Shown: positions 10,501 through 23,700, numbered from the stretch's first letter. The stretch: DNA of 64,000 bases from Paraspadella gotoi (GCA_051294375.1 CM119263.1:19206625-19270624), one strand, 5' to 3'. The notes: generated from the letters alone by a model not told the origin. Numbers and translations are program-made.

Positions 10501-13500
10501 AAAAAACTTACCTTTCGCTTGAGGACGGCAGCCTGGAGCTCGTGTTTCCGCTCGAGCTTGACGAGAGCGCAATGACGTTTTCTCTCCGCTTCTTTCAGTT
10601 GTTTAACCTTTCAGGAGAGTTATGTACAAGAGAAATTAATAGGAATTAATTGTGTTAATTGTTAACCATTTTTAGTCGGATCTGCTTATCAGCAGATCCC
10701 GACTCTATTATTCACTTTGTCGGTCCGTCGGTCCGCCCCCTCAATCTTGTCGGGCATTCACTTATATCATGTCAGAACATCGAATTATGATAAATTATTC
10801 AAAAAAAAATCGTTAAGCATAAGGATCGTCGCAATCGCATAAGAAAAATTTGGATTGACGACAAATTTTAATACTAAAAAAATCAAATTTAAGAAAAGAA
10901 AATTAATTTATAAACAGAAAGAAAAAAAAAGAATAATAAATATAAAACAGTAAAATAACTTATTTTCGAGTTTAATTTTTACTAAAAATGAAACAATTTT
11001 ACTAAAAATTAAACAAGTGCTAAGTCTGGTCAGACATTATAGAAGGTACTTTTTTTGTAAGCATTCCCAGACAAAAGACAAAGTGAAACTTGAATCAGAC
11101 TGACGAAGTGAAGTAAAAACTAAAGTGAAGTAAAATGAAAAAGAGAGAGAGAGAGCGAGAGAGAGAGAGAGACGTTTGCGACGATAAAAAACGATGTCCG
11201 TTCGTCCGTCCGTCCCACCTTAGCAAAAAACTTCAATTGCTCGTGATTGGATGGATGGATTGGAATAAAATTTTGTGTGTGGGTAGGTAAGTGTGTGATT
11301 GAGCTGGATATGAAGTTTCGACCAATAAAACAAGTCAATCGTATCGGCATTATTGTCGTCGTCGCCATCATTGCTTTTGTCGTGGTCAGTGACGAAAAGA
11401 CCTAAAAACAAACATTTCAGATGAAATTAATTAATTAATATAAATATATAAACTAAAATAATAATTTAATTAATAAATTAATTAACTTGATCTGAAAGGT
11501 TTGTTTTTATGTCTTTTTGTCACTGACCACGACAAAAGCAACGACGACGATAATGGCGACGACGACAATAATAACAATTATTATTTTAGTTTATATTAAT
11601 TAAATATTTAATTAATTAATTACCGCTAATGATCGTGGGCAGATCCGACATTGTTTGCTGAAACTTGTTTCAATATGAGTAATTAAAATTCAATGCATTT
11701 TAGTCATCTCCTGAAATCCTACCTGTTTATCGCTGGCTTGCTTCCAACGCCGGAACTCTTCGGCGTCTGCCTTCATCTGGCGAACGTGTTTGACCCTCAT
11801 CGACTTTAGACCGACGATGTCTTCCGTCATTTTCTTCACCGTCTTATCGTAGTCCTCCTTCATCTTCTTAAGGCGGTTTAACTCGGTCGACTGCTTACGA
11901 AGCTCTGAAACCTTCCCTTCCAATTCTTGGACCTGCGCAAGAAAGTTAAAGGGGAAAAATTTTGTAGAGGTAAATAATAAGACAGGAAAAAAGTAACCAT
12001 TGAAGCAACACATTCACTATCGCCACCCGCTCGACTACATCAGCGCAACCCCGGTGGCGAAAAAGTGAGCATTCTCTCTTCCCATCCGGCAGCCTTGGGT
12101 TCGCGCCCCGTTGGTATCAATGCTTGTAAGCGGGACGGGACGTCTAACCCAACTGTAGTGGCGGACTACAGGAAGATCCGTAGTTTGAAAGCTAGTAAAT
12201 ACAGTTATTTGTCTTGTCTTGTCTGTGTGGCACTAAACCATACCTTTTTCCGTCTGTCTTCAGAAATCTTTACGGTTTTTTGAAGGGCTTTTTTCTCGAG
12301 TGTTAGTTTGTTAACTTCCTTTTCTAGATGTTTAACGCTCTCCTCGTATCTGTTCGCATATAAAGAAGCATAAGAAACAAGAGAAGCATAACCAATTAAC
12401 CATAGAAGCAAACCATAAGAAAAAAAAAACAGTCGATCGGTAATAGATTTACTTATTGCGAAGATCGGTCATCTCCGTTTCGCCGGACTTCATCTTTTTG
12501 AGTTGAAGTTCCTTTTGGACGAGCATGTTATCAAGGTTCGTCAGCTCCTCGCCATAACGGGCCTGACGCTCTCGATGCTCTTTTTCGTCCATGGCCTGAA
12601 GAGGGGATTCGCTGTCGACAGCTGAAAAGAAAAACAGGTCATTAATAACTTGCAAACAAAGTTAGAATGACTTTGGATTCGAAAACATACCGCCTTCGGA
12701 TTGTTCGTCATTATCCACAATACGTTGCTCCGGTTCCGGTTCCGGGTTGAGTAGCTCAGAACATTGAGATTGAAGCTTCTTTATGTGCTCCTGGGCTTCG
12801 CCTGGTGAAGAAAATCCAACGTGGAAACAAAAGAAGGAAGCTTAAGTTTATGGAAATTCCATTTTCAAACCTAAAAAGGAAGTTTGGGTGGCGATTGAAT
12901 CTGCGCCAAGCTGATCTTTAACGCCGTCCCCATCGCAACTCGTATTGGCAGCAATGATGGAAGCGTTTAAATTCACCATAGTAGCCTGCAAGGCTTCTAG
13001 TTTGGCTTTGTAATCATCGATAATCGCTTCCGCCGCCAAAAACTTTTGCTGAAAATTAACTGTCGCCTTGGAGAAAATAAATACGGAAAATATCAGCGAG
13101 GGGAAAGGACGATTTAGTAAGCATGCATGTATATCAGTAATTTTTAAGCTCGCCTAACCTTTAAGGAAGCGTCGAGCGCCTTGTCCGTCTCCTCCAATCG
13201 CTTGGCAAACTTTTCATTTTCGCTGAGCAGTTGCGCGTAGGCAAGCGAATCGGGACCCTTTTCCACCGCCGACGGTAATGGTGTGTCACCGATAATGTTT
13301 TCTGGATCTGATTAAAATATCAATGGTATCTGAATTTTACTATATAGTATATACAGAAGGCTTCATATTAGAAAATGATACACCGTTTTTTCGACCAAAT
13401 ATGTTGAATTTTGTACATATTCTTAAGGGAATACAAATAGAACAATCGAGGCGAATTTCAATATTTGACCCCATATGGGCCCCTATGGGGGCAAAAAATG

Positions 13501-16500
13501 GTTAAAATTTCTTTTTTTTGAATTTTTAAAGTTTATTAGTTTTTAACAGTTGCATAGACCTTTATTCCTCCTTAAAAACGTATTCATTACTACCAAAAAA
13601 ATGGTTAACATTTATTTCTGAGGTCATAAACATCAGCGGTTTGGAAAAACAACTAAACGGAAAATTTGAATTAAGATGATGAAGCATGCATCTTCAAACA
13701 ACGTCTATTTAACAAAAGTACATAAATTTTACATATAAAATATTGAGACATCAGTGCAACTAAATTCATAAAAACAAAATTTTTTAGGCTTTTTTCGCCC
13801 CCTGACTAGGGAGTGAAAAAAGGCCTTGTATCTCCTCACAGGGGTTGAAAATCAAAAATCCCCTCTACAGTTCAATTTGCATAGCCCGAATCTACCTTCA
13901 TGACAAATCTTACTATCAAATTTGATCGTGCAGTTTTTGTGGAACCGATTCTCGGCTCGAAAAACGGCGTATCATTTTTTAATATGAAGCCTTCTGAAGA
14001 CTTCAATAAACCTCCCCCTGCAGTACACACCTTCGCTTTCAGGTGTGACACCCATCTGAAGCAATTGCGCCCTCAAACGTTGGTTTTCATTTCTCAATCG
14101 GTGCAATTCCAGTGCCAAAGGATCCATATTGATAACGGGTTTGTTTTTAATGTTTTTGGCACGATCAGCGTAACGTAGAGTGTTCACGGTTTCCTCCTGT
14201 GAAAGAGAAATAAAAAATTAGAGAATGTTGAATACTGGCGGATAGAATGGCACCCGATTGTACCATGCTGGAGTCCGCCGGAGAGACGCAAGCGATCATT
14301 AGGGTGTTGCTGTTACCACCGAGAGAATCCTGAAGGATTCTCGTCAACTTGGAATCTCTGAAAATGACAAATAATGATTATAAATTTAACATACTTTGAT
14401 ATCGGATTCTTAGTAAAAACAAATAAAATGAGTTGTAAAATGTATACCTGTAGTTGACGTGAGCACCTTTAAGCTTTTCATCTCCCAAAGCTGCAATGAC
14501 GTTACCCAAAGCCAATAGCCCTGACAAATGAAGAAAATAGAACGTTTTCCGAACCAACAAACAGCGAAAGGCACTATAGTAAACTATAAAGATATGAAAT
14601 ATCATTAGTACAAACATTTTTACCTCGGTTTATGTTAACCCCTTCTTTGAATCGGTCGCCCACCGCTTGAGTTTTCTTGGCTCTTTCGGAACCTGAAAAA
14701 AAAAACCCGGTTGTTCCGACTAATGGCGATTTAATTTGCGAGCTCTTTCGCAAACCCTAACTCACTCAGTACTTACCTGCCAAATCTACAAGATGAAATT
14801 TAGATGACATTTTGTCTCTGCCGTCGGGGTCGGCCTTTTTAGCCATGTTGACATTGATGGTAAAGATAGCGTGAGACCTTGAGGATTGATGATTCATCGC
14901 CGTCGCGCCGACCACCCGACCTGCCATTTCGAAAAGCGTCAAACGTTTACGGATCTCGTAATTTTTAATCTATAATCCACTTTGTCGGTCCGTCTGTCCA
15001 CCCCCCACATCTTATCGGTAAATCATTTGGATCATATCAAAACATCGAATAATGATAAATTGGAATNNNNNNNNNNCCACCCCCCAAATCTTATCGGTAA
15101 ATCATTTGGATCATATCAGAACATCGAAATGATAAATTGGAATGAAATTTTGTGTGTGGGTAGGAAAGTGTGTGATTGAGCTGGATATAAAGTTTCGTCG
15201 GAATTGTGCGAGTGGAAATGAGTGAGTGGATATGAGTTTAAATGGAAAAAACAAAAGCCATATTTCCTTAAACCTTTTTGCTAATTCAAACTCATTTCCA
15301 CTCGCACGATTCCGACAAAGCTTTATATCCAGCTCAATCACACACTTTCCTACCCACACACATAATTATTCTAATTGGATGGATTGATTGAGATGAAATT
15401 TTGTGTGTGGGTAAGAAAGTGATTGAGAAGGATATATAAAGTTTTGATGGAATCCAGGAGTGGAAATGAGCTTGCATGGAAAAAACCAAAGTCAAGTTGA
15501 CTTGAATTTTTATTATTTATACTTATTCATAAATGTTTTAATTAATTAAAGAGAAAAAAGACGCAATTTGAAAAAATGATGCAAGTTAAAAAAATTATGC
15601 GAGTTGAAAAAATCATTCAAGTTGAAAAAATAATAATAGTTAAAAAAATTATTTGTACTTTATTGATACCATACTAACATTTCAGTTTAATCCCTTTGAT
15701 TGACCAATTGATTTACATGTATTGGCGCAGCTACTGGTTTGGTATGGTACAATCTGTTATGATCACAAATTGAAAGAATTATTATCGTGATTTATCATCT
15801 GATTAGCTGATTACCGCTTAATTACCGAAGGCAGATCCGACATTGTTTGCTCAAACTTGTTCAACTAAAATTCAACACGAAGCAAAGCGTTTACCAGCGG
15901 AAGCTCGGAGCAGAAGAGACAGTACGTCGGAGGGCGATTCGGCCGGCTCTACCGTCAAACCCGACAAGAGAATCTCCCCGTTATTTTCGCGAATGGTCAC
16001 TACAGGATGTTGACCGTGAAGCTGATATACAGTAGGGATGAAAATATTGGGCACGTAAAATAAAATTAGTGCAACAAATATAATAATCGAGTTGTCTTGC
16101 CCTTGTTTTGTCAACAACAAACGCCTCGGGACGTACCTTGGCAAAGAGATCGTTGATTTCTTCGTTGTACAATTCGAAAAAGGAACAAGTAACGATGGTT
16201 TCCCACACTTGTTCGCGCTCTCGAAAGCCTTCGAAGAGATCGCGCACAACGCGAGGAATCACGCCGATCATCTCACTCACGTCCCCCGTTCCGTCGTCCG
16301 TGGTGAGGGAATCGCCTTAAAAGCGACGTACGTACGTAGTTCAAATCGGTTTCATCCGAAGATTGGGGAAAATGTTTAGTTTTACCAGTTCCCATGGTGA
16401 AAGTTTTTCCACTGCCAGTCTGTCCGTACGCCAATACTGTGGAGTTGTAACCACCATATATTTTTTGGACGAGCGGCTTGACAGCCTGGGGATGAGTAGA

Positions 16501-17056
16501 TAATCGCTTCGTAGAATCTTCTCTTATTCCGAAACTGTCTAAAATTCGGATCTGATCCCAAAACTTACCCTGGTGTACACCTCCTCCTGGGGAGCTTCAG
16601 GTGGCATCACATAGTCGTACGAGAAAGAGTATTTTGTCCCAACTGTCACCTACAATGATTTATTAGAAAGGATTATTAATTTTCTGAATATTACTTAAAT
16701 TTAAACGTTCACAAAACTAATATGTTGGTGCTTAAATCTGAACATTTTTGAACACTTACTAAAATTGAGGATTCGATTATCTATGAATACAATGTCGATG
16801 CAGTTGTGGACAAACGATCAAGAACAGGTAGAAGGCATGACATGTTAATTCGAGGTGTTAAAAATATCAAACAAATGACAATCTCCAAGTTTCGCTGCAG
16901 GCAGACATAGAAGCCGAGGCTTTTTTCTATTGACTCGTCCATTACCTGTTGTTGACCAAGGGGGAAGGAGAGTATTTTTTGACATCCCTCGTTGTGTTCT
17001 CTCGGGACCAGGGGCCTTACCCTGACGGCCACCTGCACGGGACAATCGTCTCCCAT
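7575..17056 (-). CDS. KIF4: Chromosome-associated kinesin, KIF4 family
   Basis: 27 exons, all phase-consistent, give about 1337 aa (vertebrate KIF4A is about 1230): 16946-17056, 16569-16649, 16386-16485, 16137-16315, 15895-16021, 14777-14920, 14624-14692, 14448-14520, 14264-14357, 14031-14196, 13159-13307, 12871-13066, 12691-12801, 12453-12621, 12244-12349, 11723-11932, 10512-10607, 10054-10449, 9760-9902, 9444-9613, 9308-9379, 8977-9091, 8719-8909, 8374-8580, 8139-8264, 7894-8073, 7575-7807. The N-terminal motor has P-loop GQTGSGKT (about residue 85), SSRSHAIFT and LVDLAG. A long coiled-coil stalk follows. A cysteine-rich domain at about residues 1116-1150 ([15 protein letters not shown] and onward) matches the KIF4 C-terminal iron-sulfur/DNA-binding region. 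The tail is acidic. KIF4 binds chromosomes and the central spindle through PRC1. Four long introns carry mobile elements. Confidence 0.95.
10673..11690. mobile_element. Foldback element in KIF4 intron between exons 16 and 17
   Basis: This fills an intron that runs from 10608 to 11722. The left end carries gtcggatctgc inside a small palindrome (10673-10705) and the right end carries gcagatccgac (about 11640-11652). In the middle, 11340-11425 (with ttgtcgtcgtcgccat) is an inverted copy of 11493-11575 around an AT-rich loop. The right end (cattgtttgct-aaacttgtt) recurs at 15840 and, diverged, at 54715. The left part shares about 115 bp with 110-225. No transposase frame was seen, so it is non-autonomous. 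Confidence 0.6.
12010..12235 (+). mobile_element. tRNA-derived SINE, copy 1, in a KIF4 intron
   Basis: This has a tRNA-like head with a box-B-like gggttcgcgcccc at about 12098-12110. Then comes a body with gggacgggacgtctaaccc and a tail of short cttgt units. The body matches the copy at 20706-20900 (gggacggggcgcttaaccc, then gatccg-ag). It occupies most of the intron between exons 15 and 16 of KIF4. Confidence 0.55.
13354..13997. mobile_element. MITE-like element with about 40 bp terminal inverted repeats
   Basis: The left end (13354-13394, agaaggcttcatatta and onward) and the right end (13958-13997, its inverted copy) match over about 40 bp with few mismatches. The interior of about 560 bp is AT rich, with no transposase frame. 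It sits in the KIF4 intron between exons 10 and 11, leaving only about 33 and 46 bp of intron on either side. Confidence 0.7.
14960..15870. mobile_element. Foldback-type element with assembly gap, in KIF4 intron 5
   Basis: This shares its left sequence (tttgtcggtccgtc, catatca-aacatcgaa) and right end (ggcagatccgacattgtttgct) with the element at 10673-11690. It contains a strong inverted repeat: 15150-15225 against 15291-15362. A third, direct, partial copy lies at 15393-15470. Ten N bases (15067-15076) interrupt it. There is no coding capacity. Confidence 0.55.
15067..15076. other. Assembly gap (10 N)
   Basis: Ten unknown bases. The 60-odd bases on the left (15001-15066) and right (15077-15142) are nearly the same sequence in direct orientation, so the true gap size and copy number are uncertain. 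Confidence 0.95.
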
Positions 17057-17733
17057 TACTGAGTAAATAACGGTGATGGCGTAGGAGCAAGTTTTTTTTT
17101 TCGAATTTATTGTCAACGACGCAGAGAGAAATGTACTTTGGCTTTCTCACCAAGCTGGTCGCATTGAAGGCACGCACGGCTACGTTAAAAAATATCAGCA
17201 AGGGTTTAATTCTCAAGCGTTTAATGAAAGTAAGCATTCCGTTGGAATCTAGTTAATCTAATATGTTTTATTACCCGCCAATGGGAATTATTTTCCTTCC
17301 CAAAATAGAACAAAACTAAATATTACAAACCTAAATGATTTTCAACTTTTCACCTTAGCCCAAAAATAGCAGCAAAATCACTTACAGTATTTTAACTTTA
17401 ATCGACGAAAAACAAAGTTTCAATTTCAAATTTAGGAAAAAAAACTACTTCATATTATATACATATTATACAGAGCATACAAAACACGAGTTGAAGCATC
17501 ATTGAGCGTCTTATATTAAGTCATTCGTAGAAACATACAATTAAAAATTTTTGAATTTTTCAAATTTGTCAAACAGAAATAGCTAATTCGATAATTCCAG
17601 TCTGCCACATATTTGAACCGCAATAATCATAAAATTTTACAAAAATAAAAAACAGGATCAGCTTTAACGTTCTTATATTTGTCAGCTTCTTCGGTGAAGC
17701 AAACAAAAATAAACTTTGTCTTTTCGCCCAAGT
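17057..17733. other. Spacer between NUP98-96 3' end and KIF4 5' end
   Basis: 677 bp, mostly AT rich. It must carry the NUP98-96 3' UTR and the KIF4 promoter and 5' UTR. A TTTATT at about 17263 is a possible minus-strand polyadenylation signal. No reading frame here is supported. Confidence 0.4.
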
Positions 17734-20700
17734 TCACGCCAATTGTAATAAAAATTGCCGAGTGAGTTCGTTCAATTCGTTGATTGCGTGATTCTCAGGA
17801 AGCGGGAGAGATTCGAAGGATGGAAGTATGGAGGCGATGGCGGATACGCCGCAAGAGCCGCCGTTGAAGCCGCGTCCGGCCTCTCGACGTCGTCGCAGAA
17901 GTGACTTCAAGTAACGGGAGCAGTGGCGGGCGATTTCAACTTGAGCCAGGCTGAAATTAAGACGTAAAAAAGTTTTAAAAATTCGAGGTCAAAATTCGAT
18001 TCAATCACAATCCACATACCGATCATAGGAATTAGAACATTTTAAATTAGATATTCGGTTGCAAAGCGAAGCAATTTTAGGTCCGTAAAGCTCGGCCTCG
18101 GATAAAAAATTTCCACCTACAAGTGAAGAATAAAAAATTAATAGTAAGAAATTTAAATTGTAACAACCAATATATTATGAATTGTATTAATAGTATATAT
18201 AAATATCACCCACCGAATACAGTCAATCAAAAGCAGCCGCTGGCCTCACCTTCGTCCAAATTTTTTCGCAGCCAGATGAAGTCAAAAAATATTTGGCCAC
18301 CCACGGGCCAATCATATATGGAGCTGCTTCGATCAGGAACGTTAAGTTCTGAAAGCATCTCGAAAACCTTGTCGTAACGTCCTAATGAAGAAAAGGAGAA
18401 GGGATACATTGGAAGAATGTTATAGAATAAGCATTAGAGCGTAGTGAAAGTCACGTATTAAAATTCTAATTGTCAATTATGAACAACGTACCACCAGTGA
18501 AAATTAATTTATAAAAAAAAAAATCAGTTTAAAATATAAGTTTTTCTAATTTTTGACCAACTTAATGTAAGAATCTTTAAAAAAGAGTTATATTTCTTTT
18601 CGACAACTTTTTATTACGAATCTAAATCTGCAAAAAAATCTGATAAAAAACCAGTTTGAAATTTTAACATTTATAGGGTTAGTACTTAATATAAATATAG
18701 CCTACTGCATAAATTGCAAAAATTCTAATAAATTGTTTTTAAGCATAATGTTCATTTGTACAACGTTGTTCATTTCTCACTTTTAGAATTTTAATTTAAG
18801 TTAAATTAAATCTTTTTATTACGCTTTAATTAGCATATAAAAATAAGCAACTAACCGTTTACAATGGCTCGGGCAGCAAGATATTTGACGATTACGTCGT
18901 GACAGGCGTTCCAAGCCTCTGATTTTAACAAATGATAGGCCTGTAGATCGCGTTCTCTCTCAAAGTCGGCACGAAGAGCCTTGGCTTCATGAATCCACAG
19001 CTGTTACAAATGGAGTTAATGACGTAATGAAATTTAGATAAGCATATGAACTAAATGATATAATGTCCTTTATACAGGCGTAACAGTTACCTGGGGTATT
19101 TTCAAATTCTCAGTCAAAAAAGTTTCTAATCTTCGATCCTCATCCAACGGCAAATATCTAAAAAGGAGGAATAAGATTAAATATTTAATAAGTACATTAG
19201 TACAATCATACATATGAGAGTAAATCACATGACTGAATCATAAGATTAAATGGAAAATATAAAAAAACTATGTCACTATTTAATTATGCTTTTTATTTTT
19301 GAAAAAAAATGTAAATGCAAACGGTAATAATAATAATTAATTAATCAATTAATTATTAAATTAATTAGTTATCTGATCATCTGCCTAAAGTTAATGATCG
19401 TGGTCATTAACGTTTACTATGAATGATCGTGGCATTTTAACTCGCCTCTGCAGCATCTGACGGACAGCATGATTTCGAGATCGGGAATCGGGGTTGTGTT
19501 GCAGCACGAAAACGCTCCAATGCCACAGACCGAGAGACTCGAGCAATGACGCAAAATCAAGGTTCAGCTGAGCGCGGGAGGTTGTGGAGAGGTGGGTGTA
19601 GGAGAGGGAACGTAGCGCTTGGGCTAGGAACCAACTATGAAAAAACCATGGGATTACTTTTGTTTATGTTCCTTCTGGAAATGAAAAGAAAGGACTACCG
19701 TTATAATATTTTTAAAATATATACTATTATATATATATATTACATATATTACATTTGAATATTACATATTAATTTTGAAACAAAAATAACAACAAACAAA
19801 CAAAAGCAACTACCGTACAAAACAGACAAACCTCACCTAACTCTGGAATCTAATGGCAAAGGGGTGTGGGTGGCGGTCGCGAGGACGCGCTCCAACTTGC
19901 AGGCACTTTTGTCCTGAAAAAGGCGCATAAGAAGGAAGCAAGTGTCGAATGCACCAAGAGCCTCGTCATCGTAGACGGAATCTCGTCGCCGTGCCAGGTA
20001 GGGTGGCAAAGGGGGCGCCGCATAGGGAGTGGGACCCTCGAAGGCCGCCGAGTAGAGGGCGATGGCGTCCGACACCCCAGATGTCGAGGGGCAAACATAC
20101 CACAAGTGCAGCGCCAACGCCGTTATCCAATCCGCTTCCTCACAAGGGTTGATCAACGACGTCGATGTCTGACGGAGGTTGAGAATAATTTGATATTAGC
20201 AGAAAACAGAAGATTCGAAGCAAGACTCACTATACAGTGTACAGTGTACACTACCTGCAGCGGGACGCATCCGGAGACCAGAGCGAAAATCTTCAGACGA
20301 TCAATCTGAAAAAATGCGTCGCTGCCATTGGCCGCCCAGTCAGCCACTTGTTGACGAATCATCGACTTGGTAAGTCCATTTCCTCCGATCTAATAATGGA
20401 TTAACGATTAGGCCGTTGCGACGTAACATTGTAAAAAAATATTGATATGGCTTACTTGAGAAACGAGTAGTACCATCCGGTGATCCCCTTGCCGTTGCGC
20501 CTCTTCCAGGGCTTCGGCAACACGGTTCGCGAGCAATAGCGTCAACACCCGCGACACGTCTTTTCCTGACGACGAATCCAACGCTTCGGAGGAGCCAGAA
20601 GCGTGGGTGGCCAACCACGAGGAAAAAGTAGACCGGCGGGCGATGTGGTAAAGGTAGGTGCCGCGTTCTGGGATAAATTAAAAAAAATTCAAATATTATG

Positions 20701-23700
20701 GTGGACTAAAATCCACCAACCGTTCATCAGCGGCCATTGGTGCAGGAGGCAAGTCATTCGCCTCCCAACCCAAAGGTCCGGGGTTCTAGCCCGGTGGTCG
20801 CATAGCAATTAAGAGGGACGGGGCGCTTAACCCGCCTTTAAAACGGTGTTACAGCCTGATCCGAAGCTCAGGGACTGCTTATATTGAACGATTCTGTCAC
20901 TAACTAATAACAATTATTACCGTCTCTTCAATATTTTAAATATTCATTTCTAACTCAAAATAAAATAATGCTCTTCGTCGAAGAATTAGCTATTTAAAAT
21001 ATGATGCAATTTAAAAATCTACGGTGTTTGGTCTCACCATCGGTATGCGAGAGAGTCTCCGGGAGGCATCCGTAGAGAGCGACGAGAAGGCGCCAAATTC
21101 TCAGCGCATGAGTGACGGAATCCACGTCATCGCGATGGGAATTTTCCAGTTCATTGGCGACGAGGTCGGCGTGACCGTGAATCAACTCAATGCCCTCTGA
21201 ATCAAGAGCAGAAATGAAGAAGGAAAGCGGGCGATTACAAGAAGTTAAAATCAAAGAAAATCAGAACTCAGAATGCTTTATCAATCTCTAACAATCGCTC
21301 CCTCCAAACCTTTGGGCTTGAATTCGGGACAAGAGTCCAACATTATCTTCGACGTCATCTCCGAATGCTTGAGTTGCACATCCAACGCTTTTTCTACCGA
21401 TGACACAACACTTCCGTTCTCGGCTGTCACGTGATCAGCTACTCGCAGGGCCCCCACGGTCACCGAAAATGGAGCGGCGGCCGGCGAGTCGGACGACGCC
21501 GCGTGGACAAGCGTCCAAGCGGGGCCCCATCCGACTCTAAAGGAACGACCCATAAAGAAGGCGGCATCCATGATGAGATCCTGTCGATTGTACGTCAAAG
21601 ACTCCTCTTCCTACAATGGGTTCAAGAGTACTTTTATTCATCCGCTAACCATTTGAGACTTTTTTTGGTGACTTACCGGTACCAGAGGATAAATTCTACG
21701 CACCCCGGCGGCCACCCGATCGCTCAACGTCTCCGTTAAACCCGAAGGCAAGATGGGATGATTTTCAAGAATGGGCGAATCCAGATATGAATCGTCGTCT
21801 TTGTGATAAAGGGAAAGCATGTATGTATATTGTATAATGTAGTAATTGTACGCATGTCTTAAATAAAGTGCACAAGCTCAAACAGTAATTTTGAAATTTT
21901 GAAAATAATTTTCAGACAAAATTTTCAAGCATTAATCTAATTCATAACTTAATTCTTTATCTTACCTTCCGCTCTCAGAGTAACGGGAGACGGAAAGGCT
22001 AATGGAGAATCCGTCAAACGGAGAACTTTCGCCGGTGACGAGGCGGAGAGAGGACCTGATGGAGAACATGTTCAGATTTATTACGTCTTACTGCTTTAGG
22101 CTAATTTCTCTCTTTAGTGGTCAAAATCTTGCTCGTCAATTTTAACGTCAACGGATCGAACTTGCCGAAAACATGGCAGCGGCAACTCCAGGGGATGAAG
22201 GTAACCGAGCTATTTTTTGCTATCCTTTAATTTCCTCTCTAAGTTAATCATGATTCTGTTGAATTTGTCGAGAGTTTGTTAACGTACTAAAAAAAATATA
22301 ATCTTAATTGAAGGACGACCATCGGCTGTTCGTTTTCGGTCAAAAGTTGACGTTACGGCCAAATCCTCAAAATCTCTCAAGTCTGGAGCTTCGACAAAAA
22401 TCTCCGCAAGAGCTGGACAGTCGGAGACGGAAGATTTAGACTCGGAGTGGGATAGCGACTTCGATGAAGAATCGTAAGATCAATAGCATCGGAAAGAGAG
22501 AGAACACCAGCCAAAAGAAAAACGCAAACTGAAAAATACTAGCTGACAAAGTTAAATTGTAGCTAACTTGAATCAACTATTGGCTCCTAAACATCTTGGC
22601 AGAGAGGCAGATGAAAATACCTACTTGAGAGAGAAACGAGAGCGGATAGCGGAGAGAAAAAGGCAAAAATTAAAGGAAAGACGCCTGGAACAAATGGACA
22701 TGGACTGCTGTATCAGGTAGAATAGGCGGTTGATATCCAAAGATTTTAACTTTATAACTTGGTTGGTCCTGATTTTTTTATTAACTTGAATCAACTATAA
22801 GGATAGAAAATGCTTCTTACAGGGGTGGGACCTTATATCGAGACAAAATTGAAAAAATAATTACTCTTAGCTTTTAGACGATATATTAATTGTTTTGAAA
22901 TTCTTTGATATTATCCTTTTTTGATGCAGCAAAGTAAAAGGCTCGGTTTTCTCCGCGCGGTTTGGAAGAAAAATATTTGAATATTTATTGTTAAATTTCA
23001 TTCTAATACATAAAAGTAAAAAATATTTTTGGAAGTACTTATTTGTAGTATAATAATGCTTCTGGCAAGGTGTACATGGTATTTTGGTTAAAAAAAATTT
23101 TATGGTAAGCAGGTAAGATTTGGGTAAGTTACTGTTATGGTTTAATTTTATTTTTTAATTTTAATTTAATTTTTAAAAATTACTTTTATCAAGAAATTTA
23201 TTAACGATATTGTCATATAATTAAATTTATATTGTAAGATTTCTTAATGCATAATAAAAGCGTCAAAAAGGTAAGAAATACAAAGTAATTGACAATTTAA
23301 ACATATTCGTAATTATCTTCCTAAAACTTTATTTTACTTACCAGAAAAAAAATTAAATAGGTTTAATTTGGATAGTGATGAAAAGCTTAAAATCAGGTGA
23401 ATTGAAGATAAGACATAACACTGTAAAGTTCAGAAACGACCATTGAAAGATATTAACAAATATTGCTTTTATTGTATGCAATACAATGCGCGCGCATAAA
23501 AATGACTAAATGTTTTGAAAACATCCACGACGCGTTGTAGTTGCTTAAAAATTTACTTTTTTCATTGTATAAAAAAGTAAAATGCCTAAAAAAACTGTTG
23601 CCACTAATTGTATTACTATGTATCAAATCGTTCAGACAGGACAGGACGTTAAGTTTTGTCATGATAGGGTCCCATCCCTGTATAACCTATTTATCATTCT

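Noticed and set aside
20714-20805. Genuine tRNA gene
   Set aside because: The head has tRNA-like arms, but the sequence continues into a body shared with 12010-12235, which fits a SINE and not a functional tRNA.
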